Shown here piece after piece: positions 45,893 through 53,400 of a stretch of DNA of 64,000 nt (position 1 is the first letter of the stretch; the number at the start of each line of letters is the position of its first letter). A program made the position numbers and the translations under genes. Source of the DNA: Pseudomonas serboccidentalis (GTDB lineage: Bacteria; Pseudomonadota; Gammaproteobacteria; Pseudomonadales; Pseudomonadaceae); NCBI RefSeq assembly GCF_028830055.1, contig NZ_CP101655.1, forward strand, positions 1,680,880 to 1,744,879, read 5' to 3'. Under the pieces are notes generated by a model. That model searched no databases. It saw only the letters and a list, made by a program, of their open reading frames with translations, and was not told where the DNA came from.

Positions 45893-46579
45893 TTATTTTT
45901 CAAGGCTCGATTCTTTTATAATTGCGTTTAGCGTGAAGCTGTCGACTAATGCTTCGAATGACAACGCTAGTGTTCCCATCTGCTTGTGGGCTCGCTCGTA
46001 GTTTATAGGGTCTTTATTGAAAAGTTGCACAGAATCTGGCTTTCTAACGAGTTTTACCATGCCTAGAACAGAGAGGTATAGATCGACAGTGTAATAGCCA
46101 AGATTACCATTTTTGATACCAAGTATTTTCTGGTAAGCCATTCTCATAGGCCCTACCAAACTTGGGTTGTCGGGGCCGCGATAGATGTTTCCCACCCCCT
46201 CGTAAACGTTGTTGAAGCCATGCCCGATTAATATCGCGCCCGTGACGCCGGCTTTCCCTCTGCCAGCTCCAAGTACTACAGCGCCAGCCTGAATTTGTAG
46301 GGTCCCTGAAGCAATGTTCACTCCATTCTGAAAATAAAATATGGATTTGGCAGAAAGCTCTGAATACTCCTCCCTGAGTTCCTGCAATCCTTGCTTGGCA
46401 CTAATGACACCTTCATCCACCGCCCGAATAATCTCATTCGCATAATCTGAAACGATCTCGCTAAATCGCAGTTGCGTGAAACTGTCATACAGCTGCGTTG
46501 CGCCGATCTTGCAGCCAAAGGCGACTAGATCGGATGCAGCACGGCTGACGTCGTCAATGTCACACGAATCCTCATTCAT
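45893..46579 (-). CDS. DUF4225-type protein, candidate T6SS effector
   Basis: 228 residues. Charged helical N-terminus, then IASGTLQIQAGAVVLGAGRGKAGVTGAILIGHGFNNVYEGVGNIYRG, a hydrophobic Gly-rich hairpin typical of DUF4225, followed by GPMRMAYQKILG. Translationally coupled to the upstream hcp gene (8-base overlap), which is the standard layout for Hcp-delivered cargo. DUF4225 proteins are thought to be membrane-acting toxins; the family call is by motif memory. Confidence 0.75.
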   Translation of the reverse strand: MNEDSCDIDDVSRAASDLVAFGCKIGATQLYDSFTQLRFSEIVSDYANEIIRAVDEGVISAKQGLQELREEYSELSAKSIFYFQNGVNIASGTLQIQAGAVVLGAGRGKAGVTGAILIGHGFNNVYEGVGNIYRGPDNPSLVGPMRMAYQKILGIKNGNLGYYTVDLYLSVLGMVKLVRKPDSVQLFNKDPINYERAHKQMGTLALSFEALVDSFTLNAIIKESSLEK

Positions 46580-47072
46580 CGTTATTTCCCCAACTGCTGA
46601 AGCCGCTTGTGCCCGCCTGAATATGGGTCCAACTGATTTCGCGGTAAGTGAATGACACCAGTTCCTGTGGCTGAGCGTCGTTCAAATGGATGGCGTGAGG
46701 AACCTGGAGGTTGATGTGGGCGATTTTTGCGCCGCTTATGTGGATTTTGAAGTATTTGTCTTGCGTGCCAGCGGGGGAGGTTCGGTAGAAAAAGATGGTG
46801 CAGTCCAGCACTTCGCGTTCGTGAAGTGCGGCGGAGAGGAGGGGGGAGGATTTGTCGATGTTCTTGGTGATCATGATCGGCAAGTGCTTGCCACGGTCGG
46901 CCGTAACGCCGCCGTCATTACCGGTAGTCATATTGTGCGAATAGGAAAGGACCATGATTTCATCGAGATGGCCCAACTGACATTTGTTGCCGATTGAATT
47001 GATATCGGAGCAGCCGGCCGAGATAAGCCCTTGACGATTTCCGGTAATGCTCATGTAGCTGTGGTTGGCCAT
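46572..47072 (-). CDS. hcp: Hcp-family type VI secretion tube protein
   Basis: 166 residues. MANHSYMSITGNRQGLISAGC, VLSYSHNM, HLPIMITKNIDKSSPLLSAAL, VLDCTIFFYR, FTYREISWTH are Hcp1-family signatures. Stacks as hexamer rings in the T6SS tube and carries small effectors. No other T6SS structural gene is in the window, so this is an orphan hcp-effector module relying on a core cluster elsewhere. Confidence 0.92.
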   Translation of the reverse strand: MANHSYMSITGNRQGLISAGCSDINSIGNKCQLGHLDEIMVLSYSHNMTTGNDGGVTADRGKHLPIMITKNIDKSSPLLSAALHEREVLDCTIFFYRTSPAGTQDKYFKIHISGAKIAHINLQVPHAIHLNDAQPQELVSFTYREISWTHIQAGTSGFSSWGNNDE

Positions 47073-47289
47073 GGAAGCTCTGCTTTATTGACTGGAAAAC
47101 TCTTGTTTGAAGAGTAACCGTCAACTAAAGCCAGAACGGTGGCGCGCTGGTTCGCTGTTGGTGATGTTCGGACGCGTCTTACAAGGGGCGCGGAAGTCAG
47201 GAGGTGATTATTCCCAAATGCCAACGACGTTATCGCTGGTTGGATGACCGGGCGTTTATGAAGTTGGCACTTTGGCAATGTGTTGGTTA

Positions 47290-47577
47290 TCAGGCTGGTG
47301 CGTCGAAACCCCGCTGTTCAATCACCCGAAACACATCACTCACGTCCTGCACCATGATCCTGGCGATGTTGGTCACGGTATTGATGTCATGTTCGGCGTA
47401 GTCGGGGAGGCGGGTGCAGGCGATGAGGTCGAGGTATTTGAGGACGGCGTTGAGGCGTTCGGCGACGCAGGCGTGGAGTTCGCGCAATGGGGCGTCGGCG
47501 TCGATGAGGAGGACGGGGTGGTCGGTGGCGGGGTGGGACATGTGGGCGTAGTGGTGGAGCGGTTTTTTGATCGTCAT
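47290..47577 (-). CDS. Small Pseudomonas hypothetical protein (DUF3077/DUF6124-like)
   Basis: 95 residues: LLIDADAPLRELHACVAERLNAVLKYLDLIACTRLPDYAEHDINTVTNIARIMVQDVSDVFRVI. Two helices around a variable loop, like the many short DUF3077/DUF6124 proteins of fluorescent pseudomonads. No clear Shine-Dalgarno at 47577; an ATG at 47625 is possible. A structured RNA element lies immediately upstream. Confidence 0.6.
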   Translation of the reverse strand: MTIKKPLHHYAHMSHPATDHPVLLIDADAPLRELHACVAERLNAVLKYLDLIACTRLPDYAEHDINTVTNIARIMVQDVSDVFRVIEQRGFDAPA

Positions 47578-47632
47578 TAGGAATGGTCTCTCAATAAAAT
47601 GAGCCACCGTTTTGCTGCGAAACATAATGGGT

Positions 47633-47708
47633 GGCGGCTGTGAGCGGGTTCGCAGACCGAGGAGAAACCAGACCCGGCAGACTCGAAAGTCTCCCGCACA
47701 CAACCGCC
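47633..47708 (-). ncRNA. Predicted three-way-junction RNA element
   Basis: Read on the minus strand: P1 GGCGGTTGTGTGCGGG pairs with CCCGCTCACAGCCGCC (one mismatch-like bulge and one G-U); P2 is AGACT-TTCG-AGTCT with a UUCG loop; P3 is CCGGG...CTCGG. It sits about 55 bases upstream of the DUF3077-like start. Could be a cis-regulatory leader, a small RNA or a mobile structured repeat. Confidence 0.55.
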
Positions 47709-47870
47709 ATAAAACGTAATGCCGGCGAATTTTGCCAGAATTGTCGTTAGACGGTGTTATCCAATTTCTCTTCAGGGCTGCGAAACCCATCGCCAACTGC
47801 GGTCAGCGACAACCTTACTCTAGGCAGCAATTCCCGTAGCCACAACCGACCTGTAGGACGCAAAACCAAC

Positions 47871-48006
47871 CCTGTGGCGAGGGAGCTTGCTCCCGCTCGG
47901 CGACGCAGTCGGCGTATTCCGGCGCATGCGGTGGACCTGGAGAAAAGGACTGGCCGGTTTTGGGTCTGCTTCGCAGCCCAGCGGGAGCAAGCTCCCTCGC
48001 CACAGG
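47871..48006. repeat. REP class C inverted pair
   Basis: CCTGTGGCGAGGGAGCTTGC ... GCAAGCTCCCTCGCCACAGG, with arms about 90 bases apart. With the RNA element, this accounts for most of the 594-bp gap 47578-48171. Confidence 0.9.
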
Positions 48007-48171
48007 TGGTGTTTTCCTACGAGTTTTTCAGACTCAAAAATCTGCGCGGATCTCATTTGCCTGTTTGAACTTTCCTAAAAAGCGATGTCAATTTGATGGC
48101 GTGTCGCGACGCTCATTGAGAACGGATCAAGCAGTGCCAGGCTGTTTCCTGGCAACCCAGGGAAGTGTGAG

Positions 48172-48585
48172 ATGAAACTGATTCTTGCGATGTTGTTGAT
48201 GTTCAGCGGTTACACGTTTGCCAGTTGTTCCAGCATCAGTGACAGCGATCAACGCAACTATTGCCAGGCCACGCAGGAAGGCAGTACCTGCTCCTCGATC
48301 CGGGATAGTGATTTGCGTGCGTCCTGTGAAGCCGAGAAGGGCAGTACCTGTTCGAGCATTCACGACAGCGACCAGCGCGCTTACTGCGAGGCTAAAAAGG
48401 GCAGCACTTGTTCCAGCATTCATGATTCGGATTTGCGCGCAATGTGTGAGGCTGAGAAAGGCAGTACCTGCTCCAGCATCCATGACAGCGATCAGCGTGC
48501 ATTTTGTGAGGCGAAGAAGGGCAGCACGTGTTCGAGCATCCATGATTCGGACCTGCGCAATCAGTGTGAAGCGATGAAGCGCTGA
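48172..48585 (+). CDS. Secreted Cys-rich tandem-repeat protein
   Basis: 137 residues. Signal peptide (LILAMLLMFSGYTFA), then six 20-residue repeats of CSSIHDSDxRAxCEAxKGST, each with two Cys ten or so residues apart. DNA repeats are 60 bp and alternate in two forms (DQR/CEAKK and DLR/CEAEK), giving a 120-bp higher period. Each unit probably closes a disulphide after export. Function unknown. Has its own terminator. Confidence 0.85.
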   Translation: MKLILAMLLMFSGYTFASCSSISDSDQRNYCQATQEGSTCSSIRDSDLRASCEAEKGSTCSSIHDSDQRAYCEAKKGSTCSSIHDSDLRAMCEAEKGSTCSSIHDSDQRAFCEAKKGSTCSSIHDSDLRNQCEAMKR

Positions 48586-48608
48586 TTGATCCGCGTACCT
48601 CCATACGT

Positions 48609-48640
48609 AAAAAGGGACACCCAACGGTGTCCCTTTTTTG
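48609..48640 (+). terminator. Terminator after the repeat protein
   Basis: AAAGGGACACC / GGTGTCCCTTTTTT. Confidence 0.9.
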
Positions 48641-48786
48641 TGGGCGACAGAAACGTGATTCCCGGACTGCCCAGTCAAACGTTTCACTTGTCACAACCCG
48701 GTTCATCGTCAAAGGTTCCCCCCACTGGCACCAAGTCGTAGACTGCGAAACAAGTTGTAACGCCTCACTCACGGACGGAACCGCGC

Positions 48787-49167
48787 ATGATCGAAATCGG
48801 CAGCCGCAACAACGCCCCCACGCCGCAGCATCCCACTCAAGACATCTATATCTTCAGCATCGACCAGGCCCGACCGGCGACGCCGTTCTGCTTCGAGCAA
48901 TCGATTGGCGGCGGGCATGCCAATCAGGGCGGGGCACGGTGGTTGGCGCTGGATGAGCTGGATGCCTGGCCTGGCGAGTGGCGTGAACATCTGAAGAAAG
49001 CCGATTGCGCGTGGGTCGCGCAAGTGATCGATACGCATCCGGGGGCGGATCAGGCGACATTGGTGTCCATGATTCTTGAGCAACATTCCCAGCCAGTGGG
49101 GCGCTTTAAAACAATCGGCAACTGGCTTAAGCGCAACATCCACGTCGGCGGCCGTTACGGCCTCTAA
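48787..49167 (+). CDS. Hypothetical protein, 126 residues
   Basis: MIEIGSRNNAPTPQHPTQDIYIFSIDQARPATPFCFEQSIGGG..., WLALDELDAWPGEWREHLKKADCAWVAQVI. Soluble, mixed alpha/beta, no recognised domain. Lies 14 bp before the HD hydrolase gene and is probably co-transcribed. Confidence 0.75.
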   Translation: MIEIGSRNNAPTPQHPTQDIYIFSIDQARPATPFCFEQSIGGGHANQGGARWLALDELDAWPGEWREHLKKADCAWVAQVIDTHPGADQATLVSMILEQHSQPVGRFKTIGNWLKRNIHVGGRYGL

Positions 49168-49181
49168 CCCGAGGAATCCCC

Positions 49182-49604
49182 ATGACCCAGACACTCGAAC
49201 GCGCCATCGCCCTCGCTGCCACCGCGCACGCCGGGCAGGTGGACAAGGGCGGTGCGCCGTACATTTTGCATCCGCTGAAAGTCATGTTGCGCATGACCAC
49301 GATGGAAGAACGCATCGTCGCCGTGCTGCACGATGTGGTGGAGGATTGCGGCATCAGCCTCGATGATTTGCGCAAGGAAGGCTTCAGCGAGGAGGTGCTG
49401 ACGGCGCTTGAATCGGTGACCAAAGTGCCAGGCGAGTCCTACGAGGATTTCGTCGAGCGCGCGGCGCAGAACCCGATCGGCCGGGTGGTGAAACTGGCGG
49501 ATCTGGAAGAGAACAGTGACCTGTCGCGGATCGCCTCGCCGAGTTGGGAGGATCTGGAACGGGTCGAGAAGTATCGGCGGGCAATCGGACGGTTGCGCGC
49601 GTAA
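49182..49604 (+). CDS. Single-domain SpoT-like HD hydrolase (small alarmone hydrolase type)
   Basis: 140 residues, only the HD domain. H16, H30, H50-D51 (VLHDVVED) and the late Asp in VKLADLEENSD match the Mn-binding residues of SpoT/RelA hydrolase domains and Mesh1-like enzymes. No synthetase, TGS or ACT domain. Could hydrolyse (p)ppGpp or a related 3'-pyrophosphate; substrate unproven. A short remnant of a paralogue's 3' end is at 55629. Confidence 0.85.
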   Translation: MTQTLERAIALAATAHAGQVDKGGAPYILHPLKVMLRMTTMEERIVAVLHDVVEDCGISLDDLRKEGFSEEVLTALESVTKVPGESYEDFVERAAQNPIGRVVKLADLEENSDLSRIASPSWEDLERVEKYRRAIGRLRA

Positions 49605-49616
49605 GAACGAATACAC

Positions 49617-49703
49617 CCCTGTAGGAGCTGCCGAAGGCTGCGATCTTTTGATCTTGATCTGCAAAAAATCAAAAGATCGCAGCCTGCGGCAGCTCCTACA
49701 GGG
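49617..49703. repeat. REP class A inverted pair
   Basis: CCCTGTAGGAGCTGCCGAAGG ... CAGCCTGCGGCAGCTCCTACAGGG. Confidence 0.9.
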
Positions 49704-49742
49704 ATTGAGGGTGGGTCAGTTGAATAGCCAGGAAGGCGAAAT

Positions 49743-50762
49743 ATGAAATCGATTCTGTGTTTGTTGATCGCTGCCGCCGTTGGTGCTGCGTTGCAGGTCA
49801 GCGGTGTTCCTCACGGCTTGTTGCTGGGGGCGATTCTCGTCACCGCGCTGGTCACCACGCGCACCGGTTTCGCCCCCGCAACCCCTTATGGCTTGGGCTA
49901 CATTCAGGTGACGCTGGGCATCGCCACCGGGCTGATGTTCGAAGCGTGGGACAGTGCGACGGCATCGGCGATGTTGCCAAGCCTTGGCGTGTTGCTACTG
50001 TGTCTGACGGTGCAGATCGCCCTCGCCGGATGGTGGCTGACTCGCGGCGCGGGATGGAATCGCACCGATGCGCTGTTGGCGGTGTACCCCGGTGCATTGG
50101 CGGCGGTGTTCGATTTGCTGGAATCGCATCAGGCTTCAAGCAAGGTGATCATCGTGCATTTGATGCGGCTGCTGTTGATCACGGTGCTGGTGAGTTTGCT
50201 GATTCCTGGAACGGCACCGGTTGCCGTGGCCGAGGCCGATCCGTTGTCCACGGGCATGGCGCTGACCGTGCTGTCGGTGATCGGTTTGAGCGTGTTGGTC
50301 GGGCGTTTATTGCTCGCCGTTGGCGTGCCGGCACCGTTCATGCTGACGGCAATCATCATCACTGCCGTGTTCGTGAAATCAGGATGGCTGCACGGCTTTC
50401 ACATGCCGAACTGGAGTTTGAGCCTGGCGGCGCTGATTCTGGGTGTGCGGATTGGCTCCCGTTTTCAAGGGCTCGGCCTCGCGGAACTGGGACGTCATGG
50501 CCGCACGGCATTGGTGTCGGTGGGTTTGATGATTCTGGTCGCGGCGGTTTTCGCGTTGGCGGCGGGACGGTTGCTGGGCAGCGATGCGCTGTCGTTGTGG
50601 CTCGCGTACATGCCAGGAGCAATCGAAACCATCGCTATTGTGGCGTTCGCCGGCGGGCTGAACGTGGTGTTTATCCTGACTCACCATCTGGCACGAATGG
50701 TGGTGCTGCATTTTGCGCCGGCGTTGTTGGTGCAGGTGCGGCGTATTAGAGAGGAAGTCTGA
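49743..50762 (+). CDS. AbrB-family membrane protein (ammonia monooxygenase-like)
   Basis: 339 residues, about ten transmembrane helices in two homologous halves. GVPHGLLLGAILVTALV and GVPAPFMLTAIIITAVFV are the paired half-repeats; AYMPGAIETIAIVAFAGGLNVVFILTHHLARM is the family C-terminal motif. Probable transporter of unknown substrate, despite the regulator-like family name. Confidence 0.85.
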   Translation: MKSILCLLIAAAVGAALQVSGVPHGLLLGAILVTALVTTRTGFAPATPYGLGYIQVTLGIATGLMFEAWDSATASAMLPSLGVLLLCLTVQIALAGWWLTRGAGWNRTDALLAVYPGALAAVFDLLESHQASSKVIIVHLMRLLLITVLVSLLIPGTAPVAVAEADPLSTGMALTVLSVIGLSVLVGRLLLAVGVPAPFMLTAIIITAVFVKSGWLHGFHMPNWSLSLAALILGVRIGSRFQGLGLAELGRHGRTALVSVGLMILVAAVFALAAGRLLGSDALSLWLAYMPGAIETIAIVAFAGGLNVVFILTHHLARMVVLHFAPALLVQVRRIREEV

Positions 50763-50784
50763 AAAGCTTTTTGGCGTTTAGCAA

Positions 50785-50809
50785 AATGCCCATTTTTAAA
50801 ATGGGCATT
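50785..50809. terminator. Symmetric hairpin between convergent genes
   Basis: AATGCCCATTTTTAAAATGGGCATT, a stem of about 11 bp with internal T/A runs; works as a terminator candidate for either strand. Confidence 0.55.
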
Positions 50810-50829
50810 GGCTAAATATGCATTGATGG

Positions 50830-51126
50830 TTACTTCAACCACTTGTACAAACGATAGCCACCATAGCCCGCCACTGCGATTGCAGCCGCTGGCCAAGCTG
50901 CTGCGGTGGCGACTGCCACCACTCCTGCAGCCATTCCACCTCCACCTGCAGCAACTGCGCCACCTCCGAGAGTGGCTAAGGCAGAAGTCGTTGCAGCGGC
51001 GCCGCTTAAGCCAGCCGCGTTAGCGACCGCGACCGCTCCGCCATAAACCATCGAAGCGTTGGCTATACCTGCTGCTGCACCAGTTGCAATGGCGGAGCCT
51101 GCTACTGTTTTGTCACCAATTTCCAT
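50830..51126 (-). CDS. Gly/Ala-rich hydrophobic protein (bacteriocin-like)
   Basis: 98 residues: short acidic N-terminus (MEIGDKT) then almost continuous small residues (AGSAIATGAAAGIANAS, GGGAVAAGGGGMAAGVVAVATAAAWPAAAIAVAGYGG) ending RLYKWLK. Glycine-zipper pattern suggests membrane insertion, as in class II bacteriocins or channel-forming peptides; no double-glycine leader or dedicated exporter nearby. AGGGG seven bases before the ATG. Could instead be a structural membrane protein. Confidence 0.7.
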   Translation of the reverse strand: MEIGDKTVAGSAIATGAAAGIANASMVYGGAVAVANAAGLSGAAATTSALATLGGGAVAAGGGGMAAGVVAVATAAAWPAAAIAVAGYGGYRLYKWLK

Positions 51127-51260
51127 TTGATTACCCCTACTGGATATGTGCCATGGCAACTATAAGCCATCACTTTGGCATCATTCCAGATCTTTTTAAG
51201 GTTGGATCCAAGGCGAAAAAGTTATTGCGCCAGATTGGATGACAACTCGAAGCCCGGTTA

Positions 51261-52286
51261 TCAGGTCACACCCTGACGGTGTTCCCGGTGCGCGACGAGC
51301 AAGTGCATCATCACCCCGCTATAAAGCGTCACCAGAATGAACAACCCCATGCGCACCGCAAATGCGCTGTAGACATCCTTGCCCGCCGCGCTGTCTTCCA
51401 CCGATTGGCCGAGCAGGATGATCATGGTGATCAGGGTGTTGAGCCAGAACCCCGGCGTGAGTTGCGTCGGGTGCATCCGATAGAGTTTGCGCGCCACCAA
51501 CAGCCCGAACAGCAGCATCCACAGAAAGAACATCCACAGGTGTACGAACAGGCTCAACGCACACCAGAACAGCACCGCCAGCAGTCCGCCGAGCAAGGTC
51601 GAGCCGAGCAGTTCGCGCCCGGCATGGTGGGTGCGGGTGGTGGTGCTTTGCTGGCCGAGGCTGACGGCTTTGAGGATGATCGGCAGGTAGCTGGCGGGGT
51701 CTATCAGCACCAGCAGGAAGGTCGGCAGCACGATCAATGTTGCGCGCAACGCTACGCGGGGCACGTCTTCGGCGGGCAGGGCGGGGGCGGGTGGTGGCGC
51801 GGGACTGTTGGCCGGTTCCGGGAACAGGATGTGGCTCAGGCCGACGATGACGACGGCCAGTAACAGGCCTTTGACCAGTGCGCCGATCACCGCCATCGCC
51901 AGCTCGAATGAGGCGAAGCCGGCGGCAGAGATCATGGTCATGCCGATCACCAGGAACGTCATGATCAGCACGTTGCCGCCGCGCAAACCGTAGGTGAACA
52001 CCAGAAACAGCCCAACACCGATCAGCAGCACGCCGCACACCGGGTAATACCGCAGCAACGGCACCAGCAACAGTCCGAGACTGGTGGTAAACGCGGCGAC
52101 CAAAGTCAGTACCAGCGCCATTTTGACTGGCAACGGCCGGGGCATGCTGGCGAGCAGCAACACCGCGAGCACCGGCGACAGAAACGATAGTGGCAAGGCG
52201 AAACCGTAACTGGCAGCGGTGCACAGCGCCGTGCCGAACGCCAGGCGCAAGGCTCGTTGCGCCGGCACGCTGCGCTCAGTAGGCAT
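51261..52286 (-). CDS. FUSC/DUF2955-type inner-membrane protein
   Basis: 341 residues, two blocks of helices (residues about 10-160 and 185-330) as in DUF2955/FUSC-like aromatic acid efflux proteins. Overlaps the HlyD-type gene by 11 bases. Inner-membrane component of the tripartite efflux operon. Confidence 0.85.
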   Translation of the reverse strand: MPTERSVPAQRALRLAFGTALCTAASYGFALPLSFLSPVLAVLLLASMPRPLPVKMALVLTLVAAFTTSLGLLLVPLLRYYPVCGVLLIGVGLFLVFTYGLRGGNVLIMTFLVIGMTMISAAGFASFELAMAVIGALVKGLLLAVVIVGLSHILFPEPANSPAPPPAPALPAEDVPRVALRATLIVLPTFLLVLIDPASYLPIILKAVSLGQQSTTTRTHHAGRELLGSTLLGGLLAVLFWCALSLFVHLWMFFLWMLLFGLLVARKLYRMHPTQLTPGFWLNTLITMIILLGQSVEDSAAGKDVYSAFAVRMGLFILVTLYSGVMMHLLVAHREHRQGVT

Positions 52287-53400
52287 ACGACAGCCAGCTC
52301 ATTAACCAGACAAACACCCGCCCGAGTGGGTTGAGCAGATTGCCCTCGGTGGGGAAGGCCATGACTTCCGCCTGCCCACCGGCGCGGATCGCGCGACTGT
52401 CGATCAGACGCTTTTTCGCCTCGTCGCTGAACTCGATGATCACCGGAAAACGTTGCGCCGGGCGCAGCCAGTCGCGGCTGTTCTGAATGCTTGGCAAGGT
52501 GCCGGGCGCAGGCGTCTGGCCGACGCTCACGCCATAGCCGACGCTGCGCACGCGACCGTCGAGGACTTCGCCGGGCAGCGCGTCGAGGACGATCGCCACC
52601 GGGGTGCCGGGTTGCACGCGGCCGAGGTTGTTCTCGGTGAGGTCGGCGCTGACCCACACGTCCTGGATCGTGATCAGTGTCATCACCGGACTGCCGGCAG
52701 CCGCGAACTGGCCGACGTCGGTGCGCAGGTCGGTGATCAGTCCCGCCGAGCGCGCGCCGATGCGGGTGTTGGCCAGATCGAGTTCAGCCTTGGCCAGCGT
52801 GGCGGCGGCGCTGAGCAGTTTGGCGTTGGTGTCGGTGTTGCCGCCTTCCTGTTCCTGGGCACGCAGCACTTCGGCCCGGGCGGCGGCGACCTTGCTGACC
52901 GCCGCTGTATGGTTGGCCCGGGACACTTCAAGAAGTCGTACGGACACCGTGCCCGGATCTTCTTTGTACAAGCCTTCAAGCCGGCGATTGTCCTGGCGCG
53001 CCTTGAGTTCATCGGCTTGGGCTGCACGCAGCGACGCCTGGGCCGAAGCGATGCCTGCGGTGCTGGCGCCAACAGTGCGACGGGTGTTTTCCAGATCGGC
53101 CCGGGCGCGGTCGACGGCAATCTGCAGCGGCTGCGGATCGAGTTCAAACAGGATGTCGCCAGCCTTCACGTCCTGGTTGTTACGCACGTTGACCTTGATC
53201 ACCCGGCCCGCGACTTCCGCCGCCACCGGAATCACGAATGCGCCGACCCGCGCCTGCTGGGTGTAGGGCGTGTAGCGGTCGGCCAGCAGGTACCAGGCCA
53301 GGCTCAGCACGAGCAACAGCAGCACCCAACGGATGCCTTTTTTCGCCGGGTCGGGTTGAGCCGGTACGGGGGCGGGCGCTGGAGGCGCGGCGTCAGTCAT
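52276..53400 (-). CDS. HlyD/EmrA-type membrane fusion protein
   Basis: 374 residues. One N-terminal helix (GIRWVLLLLVLSLAWYLLA), barrel-sandwich strand (VAAEVAGRVIKVNVRNNQDVKAGDILFELD), coiled coil (RARADLENTRRTVG... RAAQADELKARQDNRRLEG) and second lipoyl half (ARSAGLITDLRTDVGQFAAAGSPVMTLI). Links the inner-membrane pump to the outer-membrane channel. Overlaps both neighbours. Confidence 0.92.
   Translation of the reverse strand: MTDAAPPAPAPVPAQPDPAKKGIRWVLLLLVLSLAWYLLADRYTPYTQQARVGAFVIPVAAEVAGRVIKVNVRNNQDVKAGDILFELDPQPLQIAVDRARADLENTRRTVGASTAGIASAQASLRAAQADELKARQDNRRLEGLYKEDPGTVSVRLLEVSRANHTAAVSKVAAARAEVLRAQEQEGGNTDTNAKLLSAAATLAKAELDLANTRIGARSAGLITDLRTDVGQFAAAGSPVMTLITIQDVWVSADLTENNLGRVQPGTPVAIVLDALPGEVLDGRVRSVGYGVSVGQTPAPGTLPSIQNSRDWLRPAQRFPVIIEFSDEAKKRLIDSRAIRAGGQAEVMAFPTEGNLLNPLGRVFVWLMSWLSYAY

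Noticed and set aside
45893..47072. Full type VI secretion cluster
   Set aside because: Only hcp and one cargo-like gene are present; no tss sheath, baseplate, VgrG or ClpV genes were found.
48172..48585. Regular 60-bp repeats looking like a CRISPR array
   Set aside because: Repeats are contiguous, keep one reading frame and encode a secreted protein; there are no unique spacers and no cas genes.
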